In this document: piece by piece, positions 27,515 to 37,131 of the stretch
How positions within the stretch are numbered: position 1 is the first letter of the stretch
Layout of the letters: each line of letters begins with the position of its first letter
Assembly: GCF_009469605.1 (NCBI RefSeq)
Contig: NZ_SSXU01000013.1
Location: 51,459-115,458, forward strand
Source of the DNA: Zoogloea sp. 1C4
GTDB lineage: Bacteria > Pseudomonadota > Gammaproteobacteria > Burkholderiales > Rhodocyclaceae
Length of the DNA: 64,000 bases
Reading direction: 5' to 3'
The notes under the pieces: generated by a model
What the model saw: the letters and a program-made list of their open reading frames with translations, nothing else
Databases searched by the model: none
Told to the model about the DNA's origin: nothing
Translations under genes and position numbers: made by a program

Positions 27515-29215
27515 ATGGCAGCAGAAGACGCCGCCGTCGCTCCACCGCCGCCCGCCTCACCTTTCAATCAGGTGCTGGAGAACATCCGCAATCTGTCGCA
27601 GCGCCAGAAGCTCGCCGCGGGCGCCGCCTTGGCCTTCGCCATTGCGCTGGTCGTCGGCGTGCTCCTGTGGAGCCGGCAGCCGGACTACGCCGTGCTGTTC
27701 TCCAATCTCGCCGAGAAGGACGGGGGCGCCGTCGTGGCCAGCCTCCAGCAGCAGAACATCCCCTACAAGTTCTCCGACAACGGCAACGCGATCCTCGTCC
27801 CCGCCGCCAACGTGCACGACCTGCGCCTGCGCCTGGCCGCCCAGGGCATCCCCAAGGGCGGGCTGGTGGGCTTCGAGCTGATGGAGAACCAGAAGCTCGG
27901 GCTGTCGCAGTTCCACGAACAGGTTAACTACCAGCGCGCTCTCGAAGGCGAGTTGTCGCGCACCATCTCCGCCATCGCCAGCGTGGCCGGCGCCCGGGTG
28001 CATCTGGCCATCCCCAAGCAGACCGCCTTCCTGCGTGACGAGCAGAAACCCACCGCCTCGGTGATGGTGAACCTCCACACCGGCCGCGCCCTCGACCCGG
28101 GCCAGATCGCCGGCATCGTGCACCTCATCGCGTCCAGCGTGCCCCAGCTCACCAACGAAAACGTGAGCGTGATCGACCAGGACGGCACCCTGCTCACCAA
28201 GAAGCCGGACCCGCTGCGCACCAACCTCGACGCCACCCAGATCAAATACACCCGCGAACTGGAAGAGGGCTACATCGAGCGCATCAACGCCATCCTCACG
28301 CCGCTGTTCGGCAAGGGCAACTTCCGCGCCCAGGTGTCGGCCGACGTGGACTTCAACGTCACCGAGCAGACCGCGGAAACGTACCGCCCCAACCCGTCGC
28401 CTGAGCAGGCCATCCGCAGCCAGCAGAGCAACGAGAGCACCACCCGCGAGCAGGCCGCCCAGGGCGTGCCGGGCGCGCTCACGAACCAGCCGCCGGTGCC
28501 GGCCACCGCGCCGCTCACCACCCCGCCGGTCGGCGGTGCCGCCGGCCCCAACCAGCAGCCGCCCCTGAGCACCACCAAGAGCGCCACCATCAACTACGAG
28601 GTGGACAAGACCATCCAGCACACCCGCAAGGCACTGGGCCAGATCCGCCGGCTGTCGGTGGCGGTGGCCCTCAACCAGAAGGAAGAGAAGGACAAGAACG
28701 GCGTCGCCAAGCCGGTTCCGCTCACCGACGAAGAGCGCAAGCGCGTCGAGGATCTGGTGCGCGACGCGGTGGGCTACAGCAAGGACCGCGGCGACACCAT
28801 CAGCGTGGCCAGCAGCCCCTTCGTGACCTCGGACAAGGACCAGCTCGAGACGCCGATCTGGAAGGACCCGGACAACGTCGCGCTGTTCAAGGAGCTCATC
28901 AAGTATCTGGTCATCGCCGGGGTGATCGCCTTCGTGGCCTTTGGCGTGATCCGCCCGCTCCTGAAGCAGGTCATGCCGCAGCCGGAAACCAAGGAAGAAG
29001 AAGCCGCCGCCGAGGCCGCTGCCGCCGGCGAGGAGGGCGAAGAGGGCGAGGAAGGCGAAGAGGAAGGTGCCCAAGTGGCCCTGTCGCCCGAAGCCGCCGC
29101 GCGCCTCGCCTATGAGGAAAAGCTCGCCAAGGCCCTGGCCCTGGCCAAGGACAACCCGCGGATGGTTGCCAACCTGATCAAGGAATGGATGGGAAGCAAT
29201 GAGCAGCAACGATGA
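27515..29215 (+). CDS. fliF: Flagellar MS-ring protein FliF
   Basis: A 566-residue membrane protein forming the MS-ring. Membrane helices are near residues 31-52 and 460-480. Ring-building motifs lie between (ALEGELSRTISAIASVAGAR, VHLAIPKQTAFLRDEQKPTA). The cytoplasmic tail ends with ARLAYEEKLAKALALAKDNP, the FliG-binding part. Just before that is a run of GEEGEEGEEGEEEG, an acidic repeat that looks like an insertion by slippage of a 9-bp unit. It overlaps fliG by 17 bp. Confidence 0.95.
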   Translation: MAAEDAAVAPPPPASPFNQVLENIRNLSQRQKLAAGAALAFAIALVVGVLLWSRQPDYAVLFSNLAEKDGGAVVASLQQQNIPYKFSDNGNAILVPAANVHDLRLRLAAQGIPKGGLVGFELMENQKLGLSQFHEQVNYQRALEGELSRTISAIASVAGARVHLAIPKQTAFLRDEQKPTASVMVNLHTGRALDPGQIAGIVHLIASSVPQLTNENVSVIDQDGTLLTKKPDPLRTNLDATQIKYTRELEEGYIERINAILTPLFGKGNFRAQVSADVDFNVTEQTAETYRPNPSPEQAIRSQQSNESTTREQAAQGVPGALTNQPPVPATAPLTTPPVGGAAGPNQQPPLSTTKSATINYEVDKTIQHTRKALGQIRRLSVAVALNQKEEKDKNGVAKPVPLTDEERKRVEDLVRDAVGYSKDRGDTISVASSPFVTSDKDQLETPIWKDPDNVALFKELIKYLVIAGVIAFVAFGVIRPLLKQVMPQPETKEEEAAAEAAAAGEEGEEGEEGEEEGAQVALSPEAAARLAYEEKLAKALALAKDNPRMVANLIKEWMGSNEQQR

Positions 29216-30200
29216 AGGGCTGGAAAAGAGCGCCCTGCTCCTGCTGACGCTCGGCGCCGACGAGGCCGCCGAAGTGCTGAAGCTGCTCGGCCCGAAGGAA
29301 GTCCAGAAGCTGGGCGCGTCGATGGCCGCCATGACGGCCCAGCCACGGGAACGGGTCGAGGGCATCCTCGACGAGCTGATCGTCTTCTCCGACAAGGGCT
29401 CGCCCATCGAGGCCGACCACGAGCACATCAAGGCCATGCTCACCAAGGCCCTCGGCGACGAGCGCGCCAACCACCTGATCGGCCGCGTGCTGCAGGGCTC
29501 CGACACCGCCGGCATCGAAAGCCTGAAGTGGATGGACGCCGCCACCGCCGCCGACCTGATCAAGAACGAACACCCGCAGATCATCGCGACGATCCTGGTG
29601 CACCTGGAGTTCGACCAGGCCGGCGAGATCCTCAAACACTTCACCGATCGCCTGCGTAACGACGTGCTGCTGCGCATCGCCACCCTCGACGGCGTGCAGC
29701 CGGTGGCCCTGCGCGAACTCAACGAAGCCCTCACCCGCATGCTGGCCGGCGCCACCACGGTCAAGAAGACCGCCATGGGCGGCGTGCGCCACGCGGCGGA
29801 CATCCTCAACTTCGTCGGCTCGGCCGCCGAGACGGCGATCCTCGACAACGTGCGCGAGTACGACCCGGACCTCGCCCAGAAGATCCTCGACGAGATGTTC
29901 GTCTTCGAGAACCTCATGGATCTCGACGACCGGGGCATCCAGACCCTGCTGCGCGAAGTCCAGAGCGACTCGCTGGTCATCGCCCTCAAAGGTGCGCCGC
30001 CCGAGATGCGCGAGAAGATCTTCAAGAACATGTCCCAGCGCGCCGCCGAGATGCTCCGCGAGGATCTGGAATCCCGCGGCCCGGTGCGCCTGTCCGAGGT
30101 CGAGGCCGAGCAGAAGGAAATCCTCAAGACGGCCCGCCGTCTGGCCGAGGAAGGCCAGATCGCGCTGTCCAGCGGAGGCGGCGACGATGCCTTCGTGTAA
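29199..30200 (+). CDS. fliG: Flagellar motor switch protein FliG
   Basis: A 333-residue rotor protein with three helical domains. The N-terminal part ([20 protein letters not shown]) binds FliF; the middle ([20 protein letters not shown]) has the EHPQ motif for FliM; the C-terminal domain ([20 protein letters not shown]) carries the charged ridge that meets the stator. Starts within the end of fliF. Confidence 0.96.
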   Translation: MSSNDEGLEKSALLLLTLGADEAAEVLKLLGPKEVQKLGASMAAMTAQPRERVEGILDELIVFSDKGSPIEADHEHIKAMLTKALGDERANHLIGRVLQGSDTAGIESLKWMDAATAADLIKNEHPQIIATILVHLEFDQAGEILKHFTDRLRNDVLLRIATLDGVQPVALRELNEALTRMLAGATTVKKTAMGGVRHAADILNFVGSAAETAILDNVREYDPDLAQKILDEMFVFENLMDLDDRGIQTLLREVQSDSLVIALKGAPPEMREKIFKNMSQRAAEMLREDLESRGPVRLSEVEAEQKEILKTARRLAEEGQIALSSGGGDDAFV

Positions 30201-30215
30201 AGGCGGAGCGCTGCG

Positions 30216-30929
30216 ATGAGCCCGACCCAGGCATCCGGCGCCTACCGGCGCTGGCAGCTGCCGTCCTTCGACGAGCCGCTGATGCCGGCGCCCGTGGACG
30301 ACGCCCCTGCCCTCGCCGCCGAACCCGAGCCCGAACCGCTACCGCCCGAACCCGTCTTCGAGGCGCCCGTCGAGCTCGAGCCCGAGATTCCGATCCCCGA
30401 ACCGCACATCCACCTGCCCACCGCCGACGAGATCGAGCGCATCCACGAGGAAGCCCGCAAGGAAGGCTACGACGCCGGCTACGAGGAGGCCACGGCCCGC
30501 GGCCGGATGGAGGCGATGCAGCTCCACGGCCTGGTGCAGAGCCTCGAGAACGCCATGACCAGCCTCGACCAGGAAGTGGCCGACGAGATTCTCGCCGTCG
30601 CCATCGAGGTGGCCCGCCAGATGGTGCGCCACAGCCTGGCCCACAACCCCGAATCCGTCGCCGAACTGATCCGCGAGGCCCTGCTGCAGCTACCCCAGGC
30701 CCACGCCATGGTGCATCTCAACCCCGAAGACCTGGCGATGGTCCGCGACTACCTGGGCGAGCAGCTCACCCACGGCGGCCACCGGCTGGTGGAAGACGCC
30801 AGCATCGCCCGTGGCGGCGCGCGCATCGAAGCCGCCGGCAGCCAGATCGACGCCACCCTGCAGACCCGCTGGCGCCGCATCATGGACAACCTGGGCCGCA
30901 ATGTCCTGTGGGATGGGGACGGCAGCTGA
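30216..30929 (+). CDS. fliH: Flagellar export ATPase regulator FliH
   Basis: A 237-residue protein. Residues 20-75 are rich in Pro and Glu ([14 protein letters not shown]), followed by the glycine-spaced helix [20 protein letters not shown] typical of FliH, and the C-terminal domain that dimerises and binds FliI ([20 protein letters not shown]). Its stop overlaps the fliI start by one base. Confidence 0.92.
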   Translation: MSPTQASGAYRRWQLPSFDEPLMPAPVDDAPALAAEPEPEPLPPEPVFEAPVELEPEIPIPEPHIHLPTADEIERIHEEARKEGYDAGYEEATARGRMEAMQLHGLVQSLENAMTSLDQEVADEILAVAIEVARQMVRHSLAHNPESVAELIREALLQLPQAHAMVHLNPEDLAMVRDYLGEQLTHGGHRLVEDASIARGGARIEAAGSQIDATLQTRWRRIMDNLGRNVLWDGDGS

Positions 30930-32332
30930 TGGACCACGGCACCGAAACCTGGCGCGCCTACCTCGCCGACAGCCGCAAGCTGGTGGGCGCCACCGCCCCT
31001 TATCAGCTGTCCGGCCGCCTCACGCGCATCAACGGGCTGGTGATGGAAGCCTCCGGGCTCAAGCTGCCGCTGGGCTCCGGCTGCCGCATCGTGATCCCGG
31101 GCGGCGCCTCGGTGGAGGCCGAAGTGGTGGGCTTTCACGGAGAAAAAATCTTCCTGATGCCCACCGACGACGTGTTCGGTCTGGCGCCCGGCGCCCAGGT
31201 GCTGCCCGTCGAGCCAACCCAGCCGCCGCTCATCGCCGGCGAACGCATCGAACCGCGCCGCCGCGCCTCCGACCGGGCCAAGCACCTGCCGATGGGCGAC
31301 GAGCTCCTCGGCCGCGTGGTCGACGGCGCCGGCCGCCCGCTGGACGGCCTCGGCCCGCTGGCGGTGCGCCACAGCCGCTCGCTCCAGGCGCGGCCGATCA
31401 ACCCGCTGCAGCGCGCGCCCATCAGCCAGTCGCTGGATGTCGGCATCCGCGCCATCAACGGCCTGCTCACCGTCGGCCGCGGCCAGCGGATGGGCCTGTT
31501 TGCCGGCTCCGGCGTGGGTAAATCGGTGCTCATCGGCATGATGGCCCGCTACACCGCCGCCGACGTGATCGTCGTCGGGCTGATCGGCGAACGGGGCCGC
31601 GAAGTGAAGGAGTTCATCGAGCACAACCTGGGCCCCGAGGGCCTGGCCCGCTCGGCGGTGATCGCCGCCCCGGCCGACTGCAGCCCGCTGATGCGCCTGC
31701 AGGGCGCCTCCTACGCCACCACGGTGGCCGAGTACTTCCGCGACCAGGGCAAGCAGGTGCTGCTGATCATGGATTCCCTCACCCGCTACGCCATGGCCCA
31801 GCGCGAGATTGCGCTCGCCATCGGCGAACCGCCGGTCACCCGCGGCTACCCGCCATCGGTGTTCGCCCGCCTGCCGGCGCTCGTCGAACGGGCCGGCAAC
31901 GGGCCGGAAGGCGGCGGTTCGATCACCGCCTTCTACACCGTGCTCGCCGAGGGCGACGACCAGCAGGATCCGATCGCCGACTCCGCCCGAGCGATCCTCG
32001 ACGGCCACATCGTGCTGTCCCGCAACCTCGCCGACCAGGGCCACTACCCGGCCATCGACATCGAACAGTCGATCTCCCGGGCCATGCACAACCTCGTCAA
32101 GAGCCAGCACTTCGACATGGTGCGGCGCTTCAAGCAGCTGTTCTCCCGTTACCAGCGCTCCCGCGACCTGATCGCCGTGGGTGCCTATCACGCCGGCTCC
32201 GACCCGGTGCTCGACCAAGCCGTGGCCATGTATCCACGGCTCGAAGCCTTCCTGCAGCAACGCATCGAAGAGTGCGAACCCTACGAATCCGCCGTTGAAA
32301 AGCTCCACGCCCTTTTCGGAGCCACGCCATGA
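30929..32332 (+). CDS. fliI: Flagellum-specific ATPase FliI
   Basis: A 467-residue F1-beta-like ATPase powering export of flagellar proteins. Walker A is [12 protein letters not shown] near residue 191, Walker [21 protein letters not shown] near residue 277, and the family signature [16 protein letters not shown] follows. The ATG at 30929 overlaps the fliH TGA. Confidence 0.96.
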   Translation: MDHGTETWRAYLADSRKLVGATAPYQLSGRLTRINGLVMEASGLKLPLGSGCRIVIPGGASVEAEVVGFHGEKIFLMPTDDVFGLAPGAQVLPVEPTQPPLIAGERIEPRRRASDRAKHLPMGDELLGRVVDGAGRPLDGLGPLAVRHSRSLQARPINPLQRAPISQSLDVGIRAINGLLTVGRGQRMGLFAGSGVGKSVLIGMMARYTAADVIVVGLIGERGREVKEFIEHNLGPEGLARSAVIAAPADCSPLMRLQGASYATTVAEYFRDQGKQVLLIMDSLTRYAMAQREIALAIGEPPVTRGYPPSVFARLPALVERAGNGPEGGGSITAFYTVLAEGDDQQDPIADSARAILDGHIVLSRNLADQGHYPAIDIEQSISRAMHNLVKSQHFDMVRRFKQLFSRYQRSRDLIAVGAYHAGSDPVLDQAVAMYPRLEAFLQQRIEECEPYESAVEKLHALFGATP

Positions 32333-32425
32333 GCAGCCTTCACACCCCCCGGCGCCCGAAAGGTGATGTCACCCCGCCCCTAAAGATTCCCGTCCCCTGC
32401 CCGATAACGCCGAAGGAACGTGAAG

Positions 32426-32875
32426 ATGACTGAGCGGTTCCCGCTGCAAACCCTGCTGGATCTGGCGAACAGCCGCATGGACGACGCCGCGCGCAAGCTC
32501 GGCGAGCTCATTGCAAGCGAACACGCCGTGGAGGAAAAACTCGCCCTGCTGGTGGACTATCGCAAGGAATACCAGGCCCGCTTCGTTGAAGCGGCCCGCA
32601 ACGGCATCGGCCCCGACGCCTGGCGCAACTTCAGCGCCTTCCTCGGCAAGCTCGATGACGCGATCGCCCAGCAGCAGCGCCTTGTCTCCGACTCCCGGCA
32701 GCGCACCGAGCAGGGCCAGCAAGCCTGGGTGGATCAACGCAACAAGGTAAAGGCCTTCGACACCCTGTCGCACCGCCACCAGAGCGAGCAGGCCCGCAAG
32801 GAAGCCAAGCAGGAACAACGGCTCACCGACGAACACGCCGCCAAGCAATTCCGCGATCGCCCCGAAGAGGAGTGA
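32426..32875 (+). CDS. fliJ: Flagellar export chaperone FliJ
   Basis: A 149-residue protein, nearly all coiled coil (ARKLGELIASEHAVEEKLAL, AIAQQQRLVSDSRQRTEQGQ). FliJ links the FliI ring to the FlhA gate. ATG 32426 is chosen because AAGGA at 32413-32417 is 8 bp upstream; a GTG at 32420 is too close. Last gene before the internal sigma-54 promoter of fliK. Confidence 0.9.
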   Translation: MTERFPLQTLLDLANSRMDDAARKLGELIASEHAVEEKLALLVDYRKEYQARFVEAARNGIGPDAWRNFSAFLGKLDDAIAQQQRLVSDSRQRTEQGQQAWVDQRNKVKAFDTLSHRHQSEQARKEAKQEQRLTDEHAAKQFRDRPEEE

Positions 32876-32893
32876 TCCGCCCGGGCGCAGCCC

Positions 32894-32909
32894 TGGCACG
32901 TGGCTTGCT
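32894..32909 (+). promoter_or_regulatory. Sigma-54 promoter of the fliK operon
   Basis: TGGCACGTGGCTTGCT is a perfect match to TGGCACG-N4-TTGCW. Predicted start about 32920, 29 bp before the fliK ATG. It separates fliFGHIJ from fliKLMN as transcription units. Confidence 0.92.
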
Positions 32910-32948
32910 GGGTAACGTGGGTCAGCATCCTCACCAGGACTCAACATC

Positions 32949-34064
32949 ATGCCCGGACCGGCCCTGAACCCGATCGCCAACACTGCGCCCGTCGCCTCCG
33001 TCAAAACCGCCACCGGCACGCGCCCCGACGCGTCCGCCGACGCCGGCAAGACGGAAGCGCCCGAGCAGGGTTTCGCCTCCGAACTGAAACGCCAGATGCG
33101 CGGCGAATCCAGCCCCGACGAGGCCGCCTCCAGCGACGCCAGGGCCGCCGCCGCGAGCGACAAGGCCGCCAAGCCCACCGAAGACGCAGCCCTGGCCCAG
33201 GCACCCACTGCACCGGCCGACCTCTCCGCGCTGCTGGCCGGCGCCGCTGCCGCAGCCAACGCCATCCCGACGCCGCTGCCCCGCACCACCACCGGCGTCA
33301 CGCCGGAATCCGCCAAGGGCGCCATCGACACTACCGCGGGCCTCAGCGTGGATGGCGGCGAGGCCGGCAAGCTCAGCCAAGGGCTGACCGATCTGGCGGC
33401 CGACGCGGCAAATCTTGCCGGCCACCATGCCGCGCCTGCCGGTCAGGATGCCGCCCCCACCACCAAGACACCGCCAGCCGACCTCGCCGGCACCGACGCA
33501 ATCACCAGCAGCCGCCACGGCCCCGAAACCGGCGCCGATGTGGCCGCCGCCCCCACCAACAACTTCGCGGCGATCCACGCAGCGGCCCTGGCCAACCTGC
33601 GGGGCGAAAGCGCCCAGCCGGTCGCGAGCCCGGTGCCCCTGCACGTCGCCACCCCGGCCGGCGCGCCCGGCTGGCCCGAAGAAGTGGGCAACCGGGTGAG
33701 CTGGATGGTCGGCCAGTCGGAAAGCCATGCCGAGCTCACCCTCACCCCGCCCCAGCTGGGCAAGGTGGAGGTGTCGATCACCATCAGCGGCGACCAGACC
33801 ACTGCGCAGATCGTCGCCGCCACGCCGGCCGCCCGCGACCTGATCGAACAGAGCCTGCCCCGCCTGCGTGAGGTGCTGGAGCAGAGCGGCATCAACCTGG
33901 GCCAGACCGACGTGGGCACCTCGGGCCAGCCCGGCGGCTCCGGAGAAGGCCGGCGCGGCGGGCAGTTCAACCCCTCGCGCGGCACCAACGAGATCGGCGT
34001 CAGCACCGCCGCCGCCAGCCCCTGGCTGCGGCGCGCAGAAGGATTGGTGGATACGTTCGCCTGA
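32949..34064 (+). CDS. fliK: Flagellar hook-length control protein FliK
   Basis: A 371-residue protein. The first 240 residues are low-complexity, rich in Ala, Pro, Asp and Thr, as in FliK rulers. The conserved FliK C-terminal domain starts near residue 245 (LTLTPPQLGKVEVSITISGD, LIEQSLPRLREVLEQSGINL), which switches export specificity from hook to filament. Preceded by a perfect sigma-54 promoter. Confidence 0.88.
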   Translation: MPGPALNPIANTAPVASVKTATGTRPDASADAGKTEAPEQGFASELKRQMRGESSPDEAASSDARAAAASDKAAKPTEDAALAQAPTAPADLSALLAGAAAAANAIPTPLPRTTTGVTPESAKGAIDTTAGLSVDGGEAGKLSQGLTDLAADAANLAGHHAAPAGQDAAPTTKTPPADLAGTDAITSSRHGPETGADVAAAPTNNFAAIHAAALANLRGESAQPVASPVPLHVATPAGAPGWPEEVGNRVSWMVGQSESHAELTLTPPQLGKVEVSITISGDQTTAQIVAATPAARDLIEQSLPRLREVLEQSGINLGQTDVGTSGQPGGSGEGRRGGQFNPSRGTNEIGVSTAAASPWLRRAEGLVDTFA

Positions 34065-34157
34065 ATCGCCACAAATGACGGGGGCTTTGGCCCCTATTCG
34101 AGGCTTGCCGGGCGGACGTGATGGATAACAATGCATTGAGATAAGGAGAAATCCAGC

Positions 34158-34727
34158 ATGTCGAAAGCACCGGCCAAAGCCGAAGCCGCCGAAGGCGAAG
34201 CCCCTGCCAAGGGGGGCAAGAAGAAGCTCATCATCATCATCGTTGCCGTCCTGATCCTGGCGATCGCGGGCGGCGCTGCCTTCATGCTGCTGGGCAAGAA
34301 GAAGCACGCCGAAGGCGAGGAAGAGGAAGAGCCGGTATCCCACGAGCCGCCGAAGGTGAAGGTGGACCCGTCCAAGCCGCCGGTCTTCGTGCAGCTCGAG
34401 CAGTTCACGGTCAACCTGTCCCCCGAAGAGGGCGACCACTTCCTGCAGGCCACGATGGTGCTGCGGGTGTCCGACGCCAAGGTGGGCGACTCGCTCAAGC
34501 TCTACATGCCCGAGCTGAAGCACCGGGTCATCATGCTGCTGTCGTCCAAGAAACCGTCCGACCTCGCCACCACCGAGGGCCGCGAGGAGCTCGCCGACGA
34601 GGTGAAGGAAGAGGCCAACGACGTGCTGGGCTACGCGCCCAACCCCAAGAAGAAGAACAAGCGCAGCCGCCCCGAGGATGACGGCCCCGTGCTGGCCGTG
34701 CTGTTCAACCAGTTCATCGTGCAGTAA
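34158..34727 (+). CDS. fliL: Flagellar stator-associated protein FliL
   Basis: A 189-residue inner-membrane protein. A lysine-rich start precedes one helix at about residues 26-46 (LIIIIVAVLILAIAGGAAFM); then an acidic linker (GEEEEEP) and the periplasmic FliL domain (FVQLEQFTVNLSPEEGDHFL). The insert NPKKKNKRSRPEDD near the end is basic and not typical. AAGGAG precedes the ATG. Confidence 0.92.
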   Translation: MSKAPAKAEAAEGEAPAKGGKKKLIIIIVAVLILAIAGGAAFMLLGKKKHAEGEEEEEPVSHEPPKVKVDPSKPPVFVQLEQFTVNLSPEEGDHFLQATMVLRVSDAKVGDSLKLYMPELKHRVIMLLSSKKPSDLATTEGREELADEVKEEANDVLGYAPNPKKKNKRSRPEDDGPVLAVLFNQFIVQ

Positions 34728-34742
34728 GCAGGAACAACCACC

Positions 34743-35741
34743 ATGGCTCAGGACTTTCTCTCCCAGGAAGAGGTTGACGCCCTGCTCAAGGGCGTCACCG
34801 GGGAGTCCGACGAGCAGGACACCGGCGAAGAGGGCGGAGACGGCATACGCCCGTACAACCTCGCCACGCAGGAGCGCATCGTCCGTGGGCGCATGCCCAC
34901 GATGGAGCTCATCAACGAGCGCTTCGCCCGCTACCTGCGGATCGGGCTGTTCAACTACATGCACCGCAACGTCGAGGTCTCGGTCGGCCCGATCAAGGTG
35001 CAGAAGTTCAGCGAGTTCGTCCGCAACCTGGTGGTGCCGACCAACCTCAACCTGTTCACGTCCAAGCCGCTGCGGGGCACCGCGCTGATCGTGCTCGACC
35101 CGAACCTGGTGTTCCTGGTGGTGGATAACCTGTTCGGCGGCGACGGGCGTTTTCATACGCGCGTCGAAGGCCGCGACTTCACCCTCACCGAGCAGCGCAT
35201 CATCCAGGGTCTGCTGAAGGTCACCTTCGAGGAATACGCCAAGGCCTGGTCGCCGGTGCAGAAGCTCGAATTCGAGTACGTCCGCTCGGAGATGAACCCC
35301 CAGTTCGCCAACATCGCCACCCCCGCCGAGGTGGTGGTGGCGGCGTCGTTCACGCTGGAGTTCGGCGGCGCCCAGGCGGAGATGCACTTCTGTTTCCCGT
35401 ACTCGATGCTCGAGCCGATCCGCGAGACGCTCTATTCGACGATGCAGAGCGACCACATCACCCAGGACAACCGCTGGGTGAGCATGATGGGCAAGCAGCT
35501 GCAGAGCGCCGAAGTCACGCTGGTGGCCCGGCTGGGCAACGCCAAGGTCACCCTGGGCGACATCGTCAACATGAAGCCCGGCGACGTGATCCCCCTCAAC
35601 ATCCCCGAAACCATCCAGGCTGAAGTGGACGGCATCCCGTTCATGGAATGCCGCTACGGCGTCCAGCGCGGCCAGTACGCGCTGAAGATCGAGCGCTTCC
35701 TCGCCCAGGAAGAAGATACCCCGGCCCCCAGCCAGGAGTGA
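34743..35741 (+). CDS. fliM: Flagellar motor switch protein FliM
   Basis: A 332-residue C-ring protein. The N-terminal peptide FLSQEEVDALLKGV binds CheY-P; the middle CheC-like domain and the C-terminal SpoA domain (VTLGDIVNMKPGDVIPLNIP) follow. Length and order match the family. The next gene, fliN, starts 3 bp after the stop. Confidence 0.96.
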   Translation: MAQDFLSQEEVDALLKGVTGESDEQDTGEEGGDGIRPYNLATQERIVRGRMPTMELINERFARYLRIGLFNYMHRNVEVSVGPIKVQKFSEFVRNLVVPTNLNLFTSKPLRGTALIVLDPNLVFLVVDNLFGGDGRFHTRVEGRDFTLTEQRIIQGLLKVTFEEYAKAWSPVQKLEFEYVRSEMNPQFANIATPAEVVVAASFTLEFGGAQAEMHFCFPYSMLEPIRETLYSTMQSDHITQDNRWVSMMGKQLQSAEVTLVARLGNAKVTLGDIVNMKPGDVIPLNIPETIQAEVDGIPFMECRYGVQRGQYALKIERFLAQEEDTPAPSQE

Positions 35742-35744
35742 GCC

Positions 35745-36203
35745 ATGTCAGAAACCGATACCCCCGACGACAACCAGATCAGCGACGACGACTGGGCCGC
35801 TGCAATGCAGGAGCAGGCCGCCGCCGAGGGCCTCACCGACCCGGCGGAGCCCGCCCTCGGCGAGGAATCCCCCTTCCAGGCCAAGCCCGCCAGCCAGCTC
35901 TTCCCGGATTTCGGCCAGGCCGGCGCCAAGAGCGGCTCGATCAACGACTACGACATGATCCTGGACATCCCGGTGCAGCTCACCGTGGAACTGGGACGCA
36001 CCAAGATCGCCATCCGCAACCTGCTGCAGCTGGCCCACGGCTCGGTGGTCGAGCTCGACGGGCTCGCTGGCGAACCGATGGACGTGCTCGTCAATGGCAC
36101 CCTGATCGCCCAGGGCGAGGTGGTGGTCGTGAATGACAAATTCGGCATCCGCCTCACCGACATCATCACGCCCGCCGAGCGCATCCGCAAACTGCGCTCC
36201 TGA
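35745..36203 (+). CDS. fliN: Flagellar motor switch protein FliN
   Basis: A 152-residue protein with an acidic, variable first 65 residues and the C-terminal SpoA domain (DIPVQLTVELGRTKIAIRNL, GLAGEPMDVLVNGTLIAQGE). FliN forms the base of the C-ring with FliM. A strong GC-rich hairpin follows the stop and then a 500-bp interval before fliO. Confidence 0.95.
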   Translation: MSETDTPDDNQISDDDWAAAMQEQAAAEGLTDPAEPALGEESPFQAKPASQLFPDFGQAGAKSGSINDYDMILDIPVQLTVELGRTKIAIRNLLQLAHGSVVELDGLAGEPMDVLVNGTLIAQGEVVVVNDKFGIRLTDIITPAERIRKLRS

Positions 36204-36223
36204 TCCCCGCCCCACAAAAGCTC

Positions 36224-36254
36224 TCGGCCCCGCGGCGCAACACCGCGGGGCCGA
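36224..36254. terminator. GC-rich hairpin after fliN
   Basis: TCGGCCCCGCGG (36224-36235) pairs with CCGCGGGGCCGA (36243-36254) around a 7-nt loop. There is no T run on the plus strand and only GCTTTTG on the minus strand, so it may be a weak two-way terminator or an RNA-stability element between fliN and the convergent small gene. Confidence 0.5.
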
Positions 36255-36278
36255 ACTGCATTCAGGATCTGGCGGACG

Positions 36279-36482
36279 TCACACCGCCCCGGTCCGCCCC
36301 CTCATCAGCACCGAACTCGCCGGGCGGCGGTCGGGCGCATTGGCCCGATGGAGCAGCCAGCGCTCGCCGAGAATCTTGAGGGCCCGCTGACGCTTCTCCT
36401 CGTAGCCGGACGACGCCGCGCCCGGCACCCCTCCGTCCGTCACGCCAGCCGCGAGCTGGCTGTCACGATGCCACAGCAACAT
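36279..36482 (-). CDS. Small uncharacterised protein (67 aa) between fliN and fliO
   Basis: A 67-residue basic protein from the ATG at 36482 (MLLWHRDSQLAAGVTDGG). Evidence for reality is a strong ribosome-binding site, GGAGGTG 7 bp upstream, and a TATACT -10-like box about 75 bp upstream. The middle (YEEKRQRALKILGERWLLHR) is a charged helix. No family is recognised. It lies opposite to the flagellar genes and its transcript would run into the hairpin at 36224. Confidence 0.5.
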   Translation of the reverse strand: MLLWHRDSQLAAGVTDGGVPGAASSGYEEKRQRALKILGERWLLHRANAPDRRPASSVLMRGRTGAV

Positions 36483-36711
36483 GATCGCACCTCCACTCTG
36501 TTGGATCTGCAGTCTTCCCGAGCCGCCCGGCAAGAATCGGGCGCTCCGTGCGTTTTGAGTATAGGCGCCCGGCGCAGTTCAGCAGGCAAAAGCCGAAAGC
36601 ATGAAAAAGTGCCGTTTTGCCCGCCTAATCGGCCCATGCCGCGCCGCGAGCCGGGGCTATTCTCCCCTCCAGGCTCCCCCCGGAATGCCCCGGATTCCTC
36701 CCCCAATCGCC

Positions 36712-37131
36712 ATGCGCCACTTCCTGCCCGCAGCCGGCCTGCTGCTCCTCTCCGGCCCCGTCCTGCCTGCCGACGGCAGCGCCGACGTGACGGGCAGCGT
36801 CGTGCAGATGCTGCTGGGCCTCGCCCTCATCATCGGCCTCCTGATCGGCAGCCTGCACCTGCTCAAGCGCCTCGGCGCGGGTCAGGTCGGCAAGGCCGGG
36901 CTGCTGAAGGTGCGCGGCGCCACCGCCGTCGGCCCGCGGGAGCGCGTGGTGCTGGTTGAAGTGGCCGACAAGGTGCTGGTGCTGGGTGTATCCCCCGGCC
37001 GGATCACCCCGCTGCACACCCTCGATGCCATCGACCTGCCCACCGCCCCCGGCGACACCCCGTCGCCCGCCACCAGCGGCGCCGACTTCCAGGCCTGGCT
37101 CAAACAGACGCTGGAGCGTCGCCCCCGATGA
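36712..37131 (+). CDS. fliO: Flagellar export-apparatus protein FliO
   Basis: A 139-residue protein: signal-like N-terminus ([20 protein letters not shown]), one membrane helix ([20 protein letters not shown]) and a cytoplasmic FliO domain ([20 protein letters not shown]). FliO stabilises FliP during assembly. ATG 36712 is chosen by fit to the family; an ATG at 36685 is possible. Overlaps fliP by ATGA. Confidence 0.88.
   Translation: MRHFLPAAGLLLLSGPVLPADGSADVTGSVVQMLLGLALIIGLLIGSLHLLKRLGAGQVGKAGLLKVRGATAVGPRERVVLVEVADKVLVLGVSPGRITPLHTLDAIDLPTAPGDTPSPATSGADFQAWLKQTLERRPR

Larger units (their letters stand above)
36204..36711. other. 508-bp interval between fliN and fliO
   Basis: No plus-strand gene. 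It holds the GC-rich hairpin at 36224, one likely small minus-strand gene at 36279-36482, and that gene's promoter region, with a TATACT -10-like element on the minus strand near 36560. The interruption of the usual tight fliN-fliO spacing suggests an insertion here. No sigma-54 promoter for fliO was found. Confidence 0.55.

Noticed and set aside
27557..30127. Long minus-strand open frame opposite fliF and fliG
   Set aside because: Antisense shadow of strongly recognised flagellar genes, with biased composition.
32931..35456. Long minus-strand open frame opposite fliK-fliM
   Set aside because: Antisense shadow; fliK, fliL and fliM on the plus strand are clear.
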